Assembly: GCA_004292855.1 (NCBI GenBank)
Contig: RDXN01000075.1
Coordinates: forward strand, 1 to 54,285
Origin: Cytophagales bacterium
Lineage (GTDB): Bacteria > Bacteroidota > Bacteroidia > Cytophagales > Spirosomataceae
Direction: 5' to 3'
DNA length: 54,285 nucleotides
In this document: piece by piece, positions 45,792 through 54,185 of the stretch
Position numbering within the stretch: the stretch's first letter is position 1
Layout of the letters: the number at the start of each line of letters is the position of its first letter
Position numbers and translations under genes: made by a program
The notes under the pieces: model-generated
The model's database searches: none
The model's input: the letters and a program-made list of their open reading frames with translations, nothing else
Told to the model about the DNA's origin: nothing

Positions 45792-47825
45792 CTACATGCC
45801 ACGTTTCTCTTTCATTTTCTGGATTAGCCCCTGAACGTCTTGCAGGTCGCAACTGGCCCGGATATCGGCAGCAAGCACGCCAAGATTCAACGCTTCCTGC
45901 TTTGCTTTAAAGAGTTCCCAGTTGAACTGCAACAGAAAGTTGGCAGCGGCTATAGCTCCACGTCTAAACAAATCAATTTGTTCGTCAGGGGGAAGGTTAA
46001 AATTCAGCCAGTTAATGTCCCGAACGTCGATGCAGGCCAGGCAATCCTCAAATTGCGGATGCGTGATGAGAAAATCTTTGTCATAATTGGCTCGCATAGT
46101 GTTGATAATAGAGCCGCCAAGTCCACCCAACGACGCAACCGACCGCGAATCTTCGGCGTCTTCATCGTCGAGTCTTGCCCCAAAGGTTGGTAATCGGGGC
46201 GTTGCCGCCCGAGTCGGGCTAAAAACGTTTATGGGGAAATTAGAGATAGACCCTCCGTCGATAAAAACGGCTTCTTTGATTTCGTTTCCATCGTAACTCA
46301 AGTACTGCATCCATTCGTTGGCGCGTTCGGCCCGCTTGGGAATATTATTCAGGCGAAAAGCCTCAAAGAAAAACGGAATCGACATAGACGCCCGTACAAA
46401 ATCGGCGGGGGAGGTATGGTCTTTGTCGGCATAAAAAAGACGCCACATTTTAGGGAAGATGATCTTGTTTTCGGTCACGATCTCCGTTGTAATCAACGCG
46501 AGTGGCGGCTCATCTTCATCGGGTTCGTATTTATCAAGCCCTGCCAACACCTGTGAATCCTGAAGTTTGTAGTTCGAAATGTGCGTACCATCTTCATCGT
46601 CGGGCCGATACACCAGTGGGGGAATACTCTTGAGTTTGGCTTCCAGATCACGCAGCGTGCGGATACCGTTTCTTGGGTTTTTGATATGGACCTTTTCGCC
46701 GGACTTCAGCAGGTAAGTTGCATCGACGTTCCCATTCTCCATGAGGTCGGCGATCCAGTTTTTGAAGGCATCGCCGGGATTAATTCCGAATCGACTCTTG
46801 CTGAATCGGGCATATAGAAAAATGGATATGCTCCCCATAAGCAAGGCGAAAAAGATGAACAACGACATCCCCGACACCGACAAGTACTGGTAAGAACTAG
46901 TCTCTGAGGTTGCCTCACGAATAAAGGGCGAACAATACCAGACTTGTATGTTGAAAAATTTATTGAGGATACCATCGGCCAACACAATGCTCAGTAATGC
47001 CGCCACGATCCATTGAATAAACGGCGAGTGTTCTCGCTTCGGTTTGATGCCAAGCCAGATTGTGTACAGCAGTAACCCTAAAAGAAGCAGTAAAGCGATA
47101 ATTTCCTGGTACCACCCGCAGGTTTTGTTGGGTATGGTAGCTAATCCCATCACGGTTAGTAGCAGAAGAATAATGGACCCAAATGCCCCCAGAAAGAAGC
47201 GGCTCAGCAGGTATTTGGTAATAATGCCGTTGCTGATAAGCCCTCTCTTAAATAACAACAGCGAGGCCAGATAGGCAACAATCAACCCCCAAAAAACGAC
47301 TGAAATGGTATTGTCCTTCCAGAGAAGCATACTACTGAATAAAACGAGCGACAGGGCCGTGAGGAGCGTAAAAACCGCCGACTTAAACAGACCACTCAGA
47401 AAATCTTTATAGTTGATGTTGCTTTTCAGAAGCCATCGGGCAATCGGATGGCCATCCACAAAGTCGAACAGGTTTTTTTGGGTGAGGTAGTACAGAATGA
47501 TGGGTGACCGTTTGGTAGCAGGATCATCCGGTCGAACAACCGCCATCAGAGCTGCATTGATGGCTCCGGCACTAGTGCCAGCCAGTTTTAGAAAACGAAT
47601 TCCCATACACTCCATCACATACGTATAACCCAGCAGGGCAATCCCCAACACACCGCCACCCTCCTGTACTAGATTGACGTATTGATGTCCCTGGGTATCG
47701 AAAACATCCGAAACGCGTATTTTTTGGGTTCCTAAATCATTTTTAAGTCCTGCCACAACGCCATCGCCTGTTTCGAGCAGGGATTTTAGCAGGCTATTCC
47801 GAATTTCTTGTTCTTCTGGTTGCAT
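45792..47825 (-). CDS. Patatin-like phospholipase with an inserted membrane domain
   Basis: 677 residues. The patatin parts are split: NLVQEGGGVLGIALLGY (oxyanion turn) and LAGTSAGAIN with nucleophile Ser85 at the front, and AVFIDGGSISNFPINVF with catalytic Asp523 far behind. In between, about 140-360, are seven or so hydrophobic stretches (for example FGSIILLLLTVMGLATIP, IIALLLLLGLLLYTIWLG) not found in ordinary patatins. The enzyme probably cleaves membrane lipids from a membrane-anchored position. It lies on the opposite strand, tail to tail with the three-permease operon, and its start faces the next permease leader. Confidence 0.8.
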   Translation of the reverse strand: MQPEEQEIRNSLLKSLLETGDGVVAGLKNDLGTQKIRVSDVFDTQGHQYVNLVQEGGGVLGIALLGYTYVMECMGIRFLKLAGTSAGAINAALMAVVRPDDPATKRSPIILYYLTQKNLFDFVDGHPIARWLLKSNINYKDFLSGLFKSAVFTLLTALSLVLFSSMLLWKDNTISVVFWGLIVAYLASLLLFKRGLISNGIITKYLLSRFFLGAFGSIILLLLTVMGLATIPNKTCGWYQEIIALLLLLGLLLYTIWLGIKPKREHSPFIQWIVAALLSIVLADGILNKFFNIQVWYCSPFIREATSETSSYQYLSVSGMSLFIFFALLMGSISIFLYARFSKSRFGINPGDAFKNWIADLMENGNVDATYLLKSGEKVHIKNPRNGIRTLRDLEAKLKSIPPLVYRPDDEDGTHISNYKLQDSQVLAGLDKYEPDEDEPPLALITTEIVTENKIIFPKMWRLFYADKDHTSPADFVRASMSIPFFFEAFRLNNIPKRAERANEWMQYLSYDGNEIKEAVFIDGGSISNFPINVFSPTRAATPRLPTFGARLDDEDAEDSRSVASLGGLGGSIINTMRANYDKDFLITHPQFEDCLACIDVRDINWLNFNLPPDEQIDLFRRGAIAAANFLLQFNWELFKAKQEALNLGVLAADIRASCDLQDVQGLIQKMKEKRGM

Positions 47826-47981
47826 GGTGTTTCGTATTGTTCGAGTGAAAGAGGAATTATTACCGGAAATGAGAATCAGAAAAGGCCGTAACAGATACAG
47901 AGCTAAAAGGTCGAATGAAGTTTAGTCGTACCTGGCAAAGCTATCGAAAACATTGGCTAATCCGGAACTCTTGCTCACCCT

Positions 47982-48086
47982 TGTCCGCAAGCGAACAAAA
48001 CCGTCCGATTGCGGACAGTTTATGCACTATATTGATTCGCAAATAACTCACTGTAAACAACTTGCCTTTTCGGTATGGGATTTGAA
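47982..48086 (+). promoter_or_regulatory. Second copy of the tandem-dyad and -24/-12-like leader
   Basis: Dyads at 47982-47997 (imperfect) and 48002-48017 (CGTCCGATTGCGGACA, identical to the first leader), then after 54 bp TCGGTATGGGATTTGAA (48070-48086). The spacing equals that of the first leader to the base. The rest of the 298-bp gap upstream shows nothing else I can support. Confidence 0.6.
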
Positions 48087-48123
48087 CAGATCATTTGCAG
48101 AAGATTCTAAGCCCGGCTTTCGT

Positions 48124-50556
48124 ATGCTACGCTCCTACCTCAAAATTGCCTTCCGCACGCTGTGGAAACACAAGACCCACACCACCATCAACATCGTCGG
48201 CCTTTCGGTAGCGTTTGCCAGCGCGACCCTGCTCCTGCTCACGGCTTGGTTCGAGTGGAGCTTCGACCGGTTCCACGCTGACGCCGACCGCATTTACCGG
48301 GTCTACATACAGGATGCCACCGGCGAAGCATCGGGCATTATGCCCTACCCACTAGCTCCCGCCCTGAAAACCGAAATGGCCGACGCCCAAGCCGTTACGC
48401 GCCTGATGTTCCCTCAAACCGAGTTTGTGGGCGAGAAACGCCTGGCCAAGCAAATCCGCTTTGCCGACCCCGACGTGTTCCAGACGTTTACGTTCCCCCT
48501 GCTCAAAGGCGACCCTAAGACGGCCCTAAAAGACATCAACAACATGGTCATCACCGAAGACATGGCCCGCGACCTCTTCGGCAACACCAACCCCATTGGC
48601 AAATCCATCCGCACAGACGGGCTGAACACGGGCCGCGACTTTGTAATTACGGGCGTCATGGCCAAGCCCCGCGCCAACTCCAGCTTTCAGTTCGACGCCT
48701 TTGTGCGGCCCGAAACCCGCGTTGACTACCCCACCGGCAAGGCCGAGTGGGGCAACCGAAACCACGAGATTTACCTCAAACTGAAACCGGGTATCGACCC
48801 GCTCACTGCCGAGAAAAGGCTTCAGTCGCTTACCCGCAAATACTGGCAGGGCGACATTGCCGAGGCCAAACGCCGGGGCGAAAAACCCGACGCGCGGGGC
48901 GAGTACATCAGCCTGCGGCTGCAACCGTTGAGCGATATCCGGTTCGACACAAAGGGCGTGTTTGGCACGGGCATCAGCAAAACATACATCGTTGCACTGG
49001 CTCTGATTGCCCTGTTTATTTTGCTGATTGCGGGTATCAACTACGTAAATCTGTCGTTGGCCCGGTCGGTAGCGCGGGCGCGGGAGGTAGGCGTTCGGAA
49101 GTCGCTGGGGGCACTGGCGGGGCAGTTGTTCGGGCAGTTCTGGGCCGAGTCGCTCGTCATTTGTTTACTGGCGTTGGGGGCCGGGTTGGGGATGGCGTTT
49201 GCGGCTCGCCCATTGTTCAACCAAACGTTCGACACCCGGCTTTCGCTCGATTTACTCCTGCAACCTGTCACGTTGGGAGCTATTGGGGTGGTGTTTCTCC
49301 TGCTTACGCTGCTCACGGGCGGCTACCCGGCCTGGCTCATGGCGCGGTTCCGGGCCGTGACGGTTCTGAAGGGGGGCGGGGCACTCTTGCGGGCTAAAGG
49401 CTCCAAGGTTGGTGCGTTGCGGTCGGTACTGATTGTGGCCCAATTTGCCTTGGCGAGTCTGCTTATCACCTGCACCTTGCTCATTGGGCAGCAACTCCGC
49501 TACCTGCGCGAAAAGCCCCTCGGCTTCACCCGCGAGCAGGTCATTAGCCTGCCCCTGCGCAACCAGGACAACCTGAGTGGCACCCGCGCCATGCAACTCC
49601 TCCGCGACCGGCTACAGAACAACCCCGACGTGGTGGCTATTGCAAAAACAAATGCCAACATCGGTCCGGGCTTAGATGGCAACATGAGCCGGAGCATGAG
49701 CGGCTGGACGCACAAAAATCGTGAGGTAAACACCGATTGGGTCAAAGCTGATTTTGGTTACCTGAAAACCCTGGGTCTTAAACTGGTAGCCGGTCGGGAC
49801 TTTGACCCCTCGTTTGGCACCGACACCACCTCGGCGGTTATCATTACGGAAAGTATGGCAAAACAATTAGGCGAGAAGAACCTGGTGGGAACGTTCATCC
49901 AACCGGAAGCCGAAACGGGCGGGCAAAAGTACCAGATCATTGGCGTTGTGGCCGACTTCAATCTGTACTCGCTCCGCCAAAAGGCCGAACCCGTTACGCT
50001 GCATCTGAACCCCGGCGGCACAAACTATGCGCTGATCCGCACAACCCCACAGGGCACGGTCCGGGTGATGGACGAGCTACGAAAAATCTGGAAAGAAGTG
50101 GCCCCCACGGCCCAATTTCAGGCCTCGTTTATCGACGAAAACACCAACCGCTGGTACAACCGCGAAGAACGCTTCTCGACCATGTTCCGCATGGCGGCTG
50201 CCCTTACCATCCTGCTCTCGTGCATGGGTCTGTTTGCCGTCGCGCTCATGACCATCGAGCAGAGAACCAAAGAAATCGGCGTCCGTAAAGTATTGGGAGC
50301 CAGCGTTGCGAGTATCGTTACGTTGCTCTCTAAGGACTTCCTGAAGCTGGTGTCGTTTGCTATTGTGCTAGCCTCGCCCCTCGCCTGGTATGCCATGAAC
50401 CGCTGGCTAGCCGACTTCGCCTACAAAATCGACATCGAATGGTGGGTGTTCGCAGTGGCCGGTGGGCTGGCGGTGGGCATTGCCCTATTGACGGTCTCGT
50501 TTCAATCAATCAAGGCGGCCCTGATGAACCCGGTGAAGAGTTTGCGGAGCGAATAA
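48124..50556 (+). CDS. FtsX/MacB-type ABC permease (single-gene unit)
   Basis: 810 residues from ATG 48124; an in-frame start at 47953 lies upstream of the promoter element and is rejected. The first 60 residues are very close to the 38505 permease (MLRSYLKIAFRTLWKHKTH), the periplasmic parts less so. Coupling motifs REVGVRKSLGALAGQLFGQ and KEIGVRKVLGASVASIVTLLSKDFLKLV are intact. It ends NPVKSLRSE and is followed by a strong terminator at 50601-50662. Confidence 0.88.
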   Translation: MLRSYLKIAFRTLWKHKTHTTINIVGLSVAFASATLLLLTAWFEWSFDRFHADADRIYRVYIQDATGEASGIMPYPLAPALKTEMADAQAVTRLMFPQTEFVGEKRLAKQIRFADPDVFQTFTFPLLKGDPKTALKDINNMVITEDMARDLFGNTNPIGKSIRTDGLNTGRDFVITGVMAKPRANSSFQFDAFVRPETRVDYPTGKAEWGNRNHEIYLKLKPGIDPLTAEKRLQSLTRKYWQGDIAEAKRRGEKPDARGEYISLRLQPLSDIRFDTKGVFGTGISKTYIVALALIALFILLIAGINYVNLSLARSVARAREVGVRKSLGALAGQLFGQFWAESLVICLLALGAGLGMAFAARPLFNQTFDTRLSLDLLLQPVTLGAIGVVFLLLTLLTGGYPAWLMARFRAVTVLKGGGALLRAKGSKVGALRSVLIVAQFALASLLITCTLLIGQQLRYLREKPLGFTREQVISLPLRNQDNLSGTRAMQLLRDRLQNNPDVVAIAKTNANIGPGLDGNMSRSMSGWTHKNREVNTDWVKADFGYLKTLGLKLVAGRDFDPSFGTDTTSAVIITESMAKQLGEKNLVGTFIQPEAETGGQKYQIIGVVADFNLYSLRQKAEPVTLHLNPGGTNYALIRTTPQGTVRVMDELRKIWKEVAPTAQFQASFIDENTNRWYNREERFSTMFRMAAALTILLSCMGLFAVALMTIEQRTKEIGVRKVLGASVASIVTLLSKDFLKLVSFAIVLASPLAWYAMNRWLADFAYKIDIEWWVFAVAGGLAVGIALLTVSFQSIKAALMNPVKSLRSE

Positions 50557-50561
50557 CTGGC

Positions 50562-50598
50562 TGTCCCCACCCGTACATATTCTGTCCGTTAATGGACA
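50562..50598 (+). promoter_or_regulatory. Tandem dyads before the padR-permease operon
   Basis: TGTCCCCACCCGTACA (50562-50577) and TGTCCGTTAATGGACA (50583-50598), 21 bp apart, fit the same TGTCCG-n4-CGGACA pattern as the two other permease leaders. The first begins five bases after the preceding permease's stop codon. Confidence 0.55.
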
Positions 50599-50600
50599 AA

Positions 50601-50662
50601 CAAAACGGTCGTTTCTGAGCAGAAAGCCTTTTCTGAGCCAGAAATGACCGTTTTGTTTTTTT
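50601..50662 (+). terminator. Strong intrinsic terminator between permease and padR
   Basis: CAAAACGGTCGTTTCTG (50601-50617) pairs with CAGAAATGACCGTTTTG (50639-50655) over 17 bp with one G-U pair, followed by seven T (50656-50662). It ends the 48124-50556 transcript and lies between the dyads and the next promoter. Confidence 0.9.
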
Positions 50663-50677
50663 GGCAGTTGATTTGCT
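50661..50677 (+). promoter_or_regulatory. Sigma-54 (-24/-12) promoter of padR
   Basis: TTGGCAGTTGATTTGCT has GG, ten bases, then GC, and agrees with the sigma-54 consensus at TTGGCA and TTTGCT. It lies 27 bp upstream of the padR ATG at 50705. Confidence 0.65.
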
Positions 50678-50704
50678 CAGCAAAGATAGAGTTAATCAAA
50701 AACC

Positions 50705-51043
50705 ATGAAACGAACCTACTTAGGCGAGTTTGAAGAGATTGTGCTGCTACTGGTGGCGAGTCTGGACGGCGATGCCTACGGCGTCGGCATTACGCATAAG
50801 CTGAACGAGGAAACCGACCGCTCAGTACGGCTCAATCAGGTCCACGCGGCCCTGCACCGGTTGCAGGAGAAAGGCATGGTGGCCTCGCGGCTGGGCGACC
50901 CCACACCCGAACGCGGGGGCCGGCGTAAGCTGCTGTTCACCGTAACGGCCTACGGCTACCGGACTTTGCAGGAGATCAAGGCCGTGCGGGCGCAATTGTG
51001 GAGTTCCGTACCGATCACGCCAAAACTTGCTACCGGTTTATGA
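50705..51043 (+). CDS. PadR-family transcriptional regulator
   Basis: 112 residues with the PadR winged helix: FEEIVLLLVASLDGDAYGVGITHKLNEETDRSVRLNQVHAALHRLQEKGMVASRLGD (about 10-70), then the wing TPERGGRRKLLFTVTAYGYRTLQEI. PadR proteins usually repress neighbouring transport or envelope genes and respond to a ligand or protein partner. Its stop overlaps the permease ATG as ATGA, so the two are translationally coupled; PadR genes paired with prefix-domain permeases are a known arrangement. Confidence 0.92.
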   Translation: MKRTYLGEFEEIVLLLVASLDGDAYGVGITHKLNEETDRSVRLNQVHAALHRLQEKGMVASRLGDPTPERGGRRKLLFTVTAYGYRTLQEIKAVRAQLWSSVPITPKLATGL

Positions 51044-53757
51044 AACCCAACTCTCAAGCCCCTTCTCCGAATCGTCGGACCCCACCCCGCCTTGCCGACC
51101 GTCTGCTGGAATGGTTCGTGGCTCCGCACAGGCTCGAAGCCTTACAGGGCGACCTCCACGAGGAGTTCGCGTATCAGGTTGAGCGGGTGGGCTTTCAGCG
51201 GGCGCGGTGGCACTACTGGCGCGACGTGCTGGGCTTTATGCGGCCCTGGGCGATGAAAAGAGGGCAAAGTGAGTATCCAAATCCAACCAATACAGACATG
51301 ATCCAGAATTATCTGAAAATTGCTTGGCGGAGCTTGACGCGCCATCGGAGTTTTACGAGCCTGAACGTGCTGGGCCTAAGCGTGGGTGTAGCCGCAGCCC
51401 TACTCCTGTTTATGACGGTGCGCTACGAACTGAGCTTTGATACATTTCACACCGAATCCGACCGGATTTACCGCGTCGTTCGGGAGCAGATTCTCGCTAG
51501 TGGCGATAAAGAGGTAACGCCGGGGAATCCGTTGCCGATGGCAGCAGCCCTCAAAACCGATATTGCCCAGTTCGAGGCAGTTGTTCCGGTTTTCGGAACG
51601 CTCGATCCGCAGGTGACCGTGCTGGGCAGCGATCCCAACGCAACTAAAGCTACAACCAAGTTTCTGGAAGACGACGAGGGTATGCTTGTTGGGCCGGAGT
51701 TCTTTCGTCTGTTCAACTTTCCGTGGCTCATTGGCCGGCCCGATGCCCTGGCGCAACCGAACGTAATAGCTCTGTCGAAGACGTTTGCCGAGAAGTATTT
51801 TGGCGATGCACAGCAGGCAGTTGGCAAATTTCTGCGCATCAATAACCACACAACCATGCGCGTCGTAGGCGTACTGGCCGATGCGCCCCCCAATACGTCC
51901 TTCCCCATGAATCTGATGATTTCGTACGCGACGAAGAAAGCCGACAAAGGCGAACGATACGGCTTTGGTTCGTTTGAGGATTGGGGCGGCACGTCGAGCA
52001 ATGACCAGATTTTTGTCCGGCTGCCGCGTAACTTCCCGGTTGCCGCAGCCGATGCCCTCTTGAAAAAATTCTCGCTCAAACACTATGACAAACGGGTCGA
52101 CAGCGATCAGAAGACGCATTCTCTTAGCCCACTCGCCGACCTGCACCACGACAATCGGTTCGATACATTTACGAACAAAGTGGCGGTCGTGCCGCTACAG
52201 CGTATCTGGAACTTAGCTGTTGTAGGGGGGCTGTTACTGCTGATGGCCTGTGTCAACTTCGTCAACATTGCCTCGGCACTGGCGACCCGGCGGGCCAAAG
52301 AAGTAGGCGTTCGGAAAGTGTTGGGGAGTCAGAAAAGTCAGTTGGTCGCGCAGTTTCTCACCGAAACCTTCCTGATGGTGCTGGCATCGCTGGTGCTGGG
52401 CGTTGCACTCACCTACGTTGCCTTACCACTACTGAACACACTCTTTGCTGTCCCTGCTGATGCTTCGTTGTATTTCAACGCGGATCTGGGCTTGGCCCTG
52501 TTGGGGTTACTGGTTTTGCTTACGTTACTGTCGGGTCTATATCCGGCCCTAGTGCTGGCGTCATTTTCTCCGCTCGACGTATTTCGGAAGCAGATCGCCC
52601 GGGGTTGGCTGCGCGGCATTTCGGTACGCCAAAGCCTGATCGTATTCCAGTTTGCGACGGCACTGGTGCTCATTATCAGCACGATGATCAACCTTCGGCA
52701 GATGGATTACCTGAGTCGGATGGACACCGGTTTTAGCAAGGAGGGTGTGTTCAACTTCAGCCTGGACACCGAATACCGTACCCGAAACGCGACCTTACGT
52801 AACGAACTGCTCCGGGTTCCGGGCGTTGCTGCCGTTACGTTCTCGTCGGATATGCCTTCTTCTGACAGCAGATGGCAAAGTACATTTGCCTTCAAGAACC
52901 TCTCAAAAAACGAAGACTTCATTGCATCACTGAAAATGGCCGACGGGGACTACTTCAAAACGTATGGGATACGCTTTGTTGCGGGTGCCCCCTACGCGGT
53001 CGGTGATACGCTCCCCAAGTTTGTAGTCAACGAAACACTACTCAAAAAGCTGGGAGTGAAGAATCCGGCAACGGTCATTGGTCGAAACCTACGATTAGGC
53101 GATGTTACCGGCCCTATTGTGGGCGTTGTAAAAGACTTTCACACAAACTCGGCACGAGACGGAGGAGTTCCACGGGCTGGGGGTATTCAGCCAATACTTC
53201 TTACACCCTCGAATGGATTCTATTACGCAGGCAGCGTAAAAATACGCTCGCAAAACCTGCCGCAAACGGTAGAACGTATTAAGGCCGTTTATGCTCGTGT
53301 TTTTCCTGAGGTGGCGTTTATCAGTCGTTTTTACGACGAAGCTCTGAATGCCTATTATAAAGCGGAGCAGCAGATGGGGTTGCTGTACCGCGTTTTCGCC
53401 GGGTTGACGATATTCATTGCTTGTCTGGGGCTGTTCGGATTAGCTGCCTTCACGGCAGAGCAACGTACCAAAGAAATCGGTGTTCGTAAGGTGCTCGGCG
53501 CGTCGGTGGCCGGTATCATTACGCTGCTTTCCAAAGACTTTCTCAAACTGGTGCTGGTTGCCATTCTCATTGCGTCGCCAATTGCCTGGTATCTAATGAA
53601 TGCGTGGCTTCAGGATTTTACCTATCGCATCGACATCGAGTGGTGGGTATTCGCGCTGGCAGGCTTGCTGGCAGTGAGTATTGCCCTGCTCACGGTCTCG
53701 TTTCAATCAATCAAAGCCGCGTTGATGAACCCGGTGAAGAGTTTGCGGAGCGAATAA
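51040..53757 (+). CDS. FtsX/MacB-type ABC permease with N-terminal prefix domain
   Basis: 905 residues from ATG 51040. Residues about 10-75 (RLADRLLEWFVAPHRLEAL, GDLHEEFAYQVERVG, WHYWRDVLGFMRPW) form a 'permease prefix domain 2' not found in the other four; it is seen in permeases paired with PadR and may contact that regulator. From about 88 the protein follows the common plan, starting MIQNYLKIAWRSLTRH. Coupling motifs KEVGVRKVLGSQKSQLVAQ and KEIGVRKVLGASVAGIITLLSKDFLKLV are intact. Ends NPVKSLRSE. Confidence 0.9.
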   Translation: MKPNSQAPSPNRRTPPRLADRLLEWFVAPHRLEALQGDLHEEFAYQVERVGFQRARWHYWRDVLGFMRPWAMKRGQSEYPNPTNTDMIQNYLKIAWRSLTRHRSFTSLNVLGLSVGVAAALLLFMTVRYELSFDTFHTESDRIYRVVREQILASGDKEVTPGNPLPMAAALKTDIAQFEAVVPVFGTLDPQVTVLGSDPNATKATTKFLEDDEGMLVGPEFFRLFNFPWLIGRPDALAQPNVIALSKTFAEKYFGDAQQAVGKFLRINNHTTMRVVGVLADAPPNTSFPMNLMISYATKKADKGERYGFGSFEDWGGTSSNDQIFVRLPRNFPVAAADALLKKFSLKHYDKRVDSDQKTHSLSPLADLHHDNRFDTFTNKVAVVPLQRIWNLAVVGGLLLLMACVNFVNIASALATRRAKEVGVRKVLGSQKSQLVAQFLTETFLMVLASLVLGVALTYVALPLLNTLFAVPADASLYFNADLGLALLGLLVLLTLLSGLYPALVLASFSPLDVFRKQIARGWLRGISVRQSLIVFQFATALVLIISTMINLRQMDYLSRMDTGFSKEGVFNFSLDTEYRTRNATLRNELLRVPGVAAVTFSSDMPSSDSRWQSTFAFKNLSKNEDFIASLKMADGDYFKTYGIRFVAGAPYAVGDTLPKFVVNETLLKKLGVKNPATVIGRNLRLGDVTGPIVGVVKDFHTNSARDGGVPRAGGIQPILLTPSNGFYYAGSVKIRSQNLPQTVERIKAVYARVFPEVAFISRFYDEALNAYYKAEQQMGLLYRVFAGLTIFIACLGLFGLAAFTAEQRTKEIGVRKVLGASVAGIITLLSKDFLKLVLVAILIASPIAWYLMNAWLQDFTYRIDIEWWVFALAGLLAVSIALLTVSFQSIKAALMNPVKSLRSE

Positions 53758-53891
53758 CTGGCTGTTTTACAATTCCTTTACATTGTTTTACAGGTGTTTT
53801 GCTATCCATTAGGGCAGCAGCCATAGCTTTGTTTTAGGATTCACTACCACAGTGAAGGCCATCAAACACAGGATAGGCTATTTACACTAAA

Positions 53892-54185
53892 ATGAAAATC
53901 TATTCCCTGCTGCTGTTGCTTTATGTCACGCCCTGCCTCGGTCAAGTTAAGTCAACTGGGCAAAAAAGCAAGAATAGCCAATCGGAAATAAGTGCCAACG
54001 AACAACCAAAAATGATTCGGACACAGGGCGTAGTGTCTGGTAATGTTGGTTGTGAGCTACAGGATAAGGCAGGAACTATTTGGTTCAGCACATCTGGCGA
54101 AGGTGTTTATCGGTATGATGGAAAATCCTTTACTAATTACACCACAAAAGATGGATTGAGTAGTAACGATGTGCGTAAAATTATT
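53892..54185 (+). pseudogene. Two-component-type sensor with ligand-binding propeller, interrupted
   Basis: 98 readable residues: signal peptide (LLLLLYVTPCLGQ), a linker, then the first propeller blade GVVSGNVGCELQDKAGTIWFSTSGEGVYRYDGKSFTNYTTKDGLSSNDVRKII, the 'Reg_prop' motif of hybrid or one-piece sensor kinases. After NDVR the expected next blade is replaced by sequence that starts an insertion element; the frame continues only to a stop at 54273-54275. The rest of the gene may lie beyond the element outside the window. Confidence 0.7.

Noticed and set aside
47953-48123. Extended N-terminus of the permease at 48124
   Set aside because: The extension would translate the dyads and the promoter element, and the other permeases begin at the MLRSYLKIAF-type start.
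53758-53891. A fourth copy of the tandem-dyad leader before the sensor gene
   Set aside because: No TGTCCG-type dyad or GG-n10-GC element is present in this gap, so the sensor is not in the same set by this criterion.
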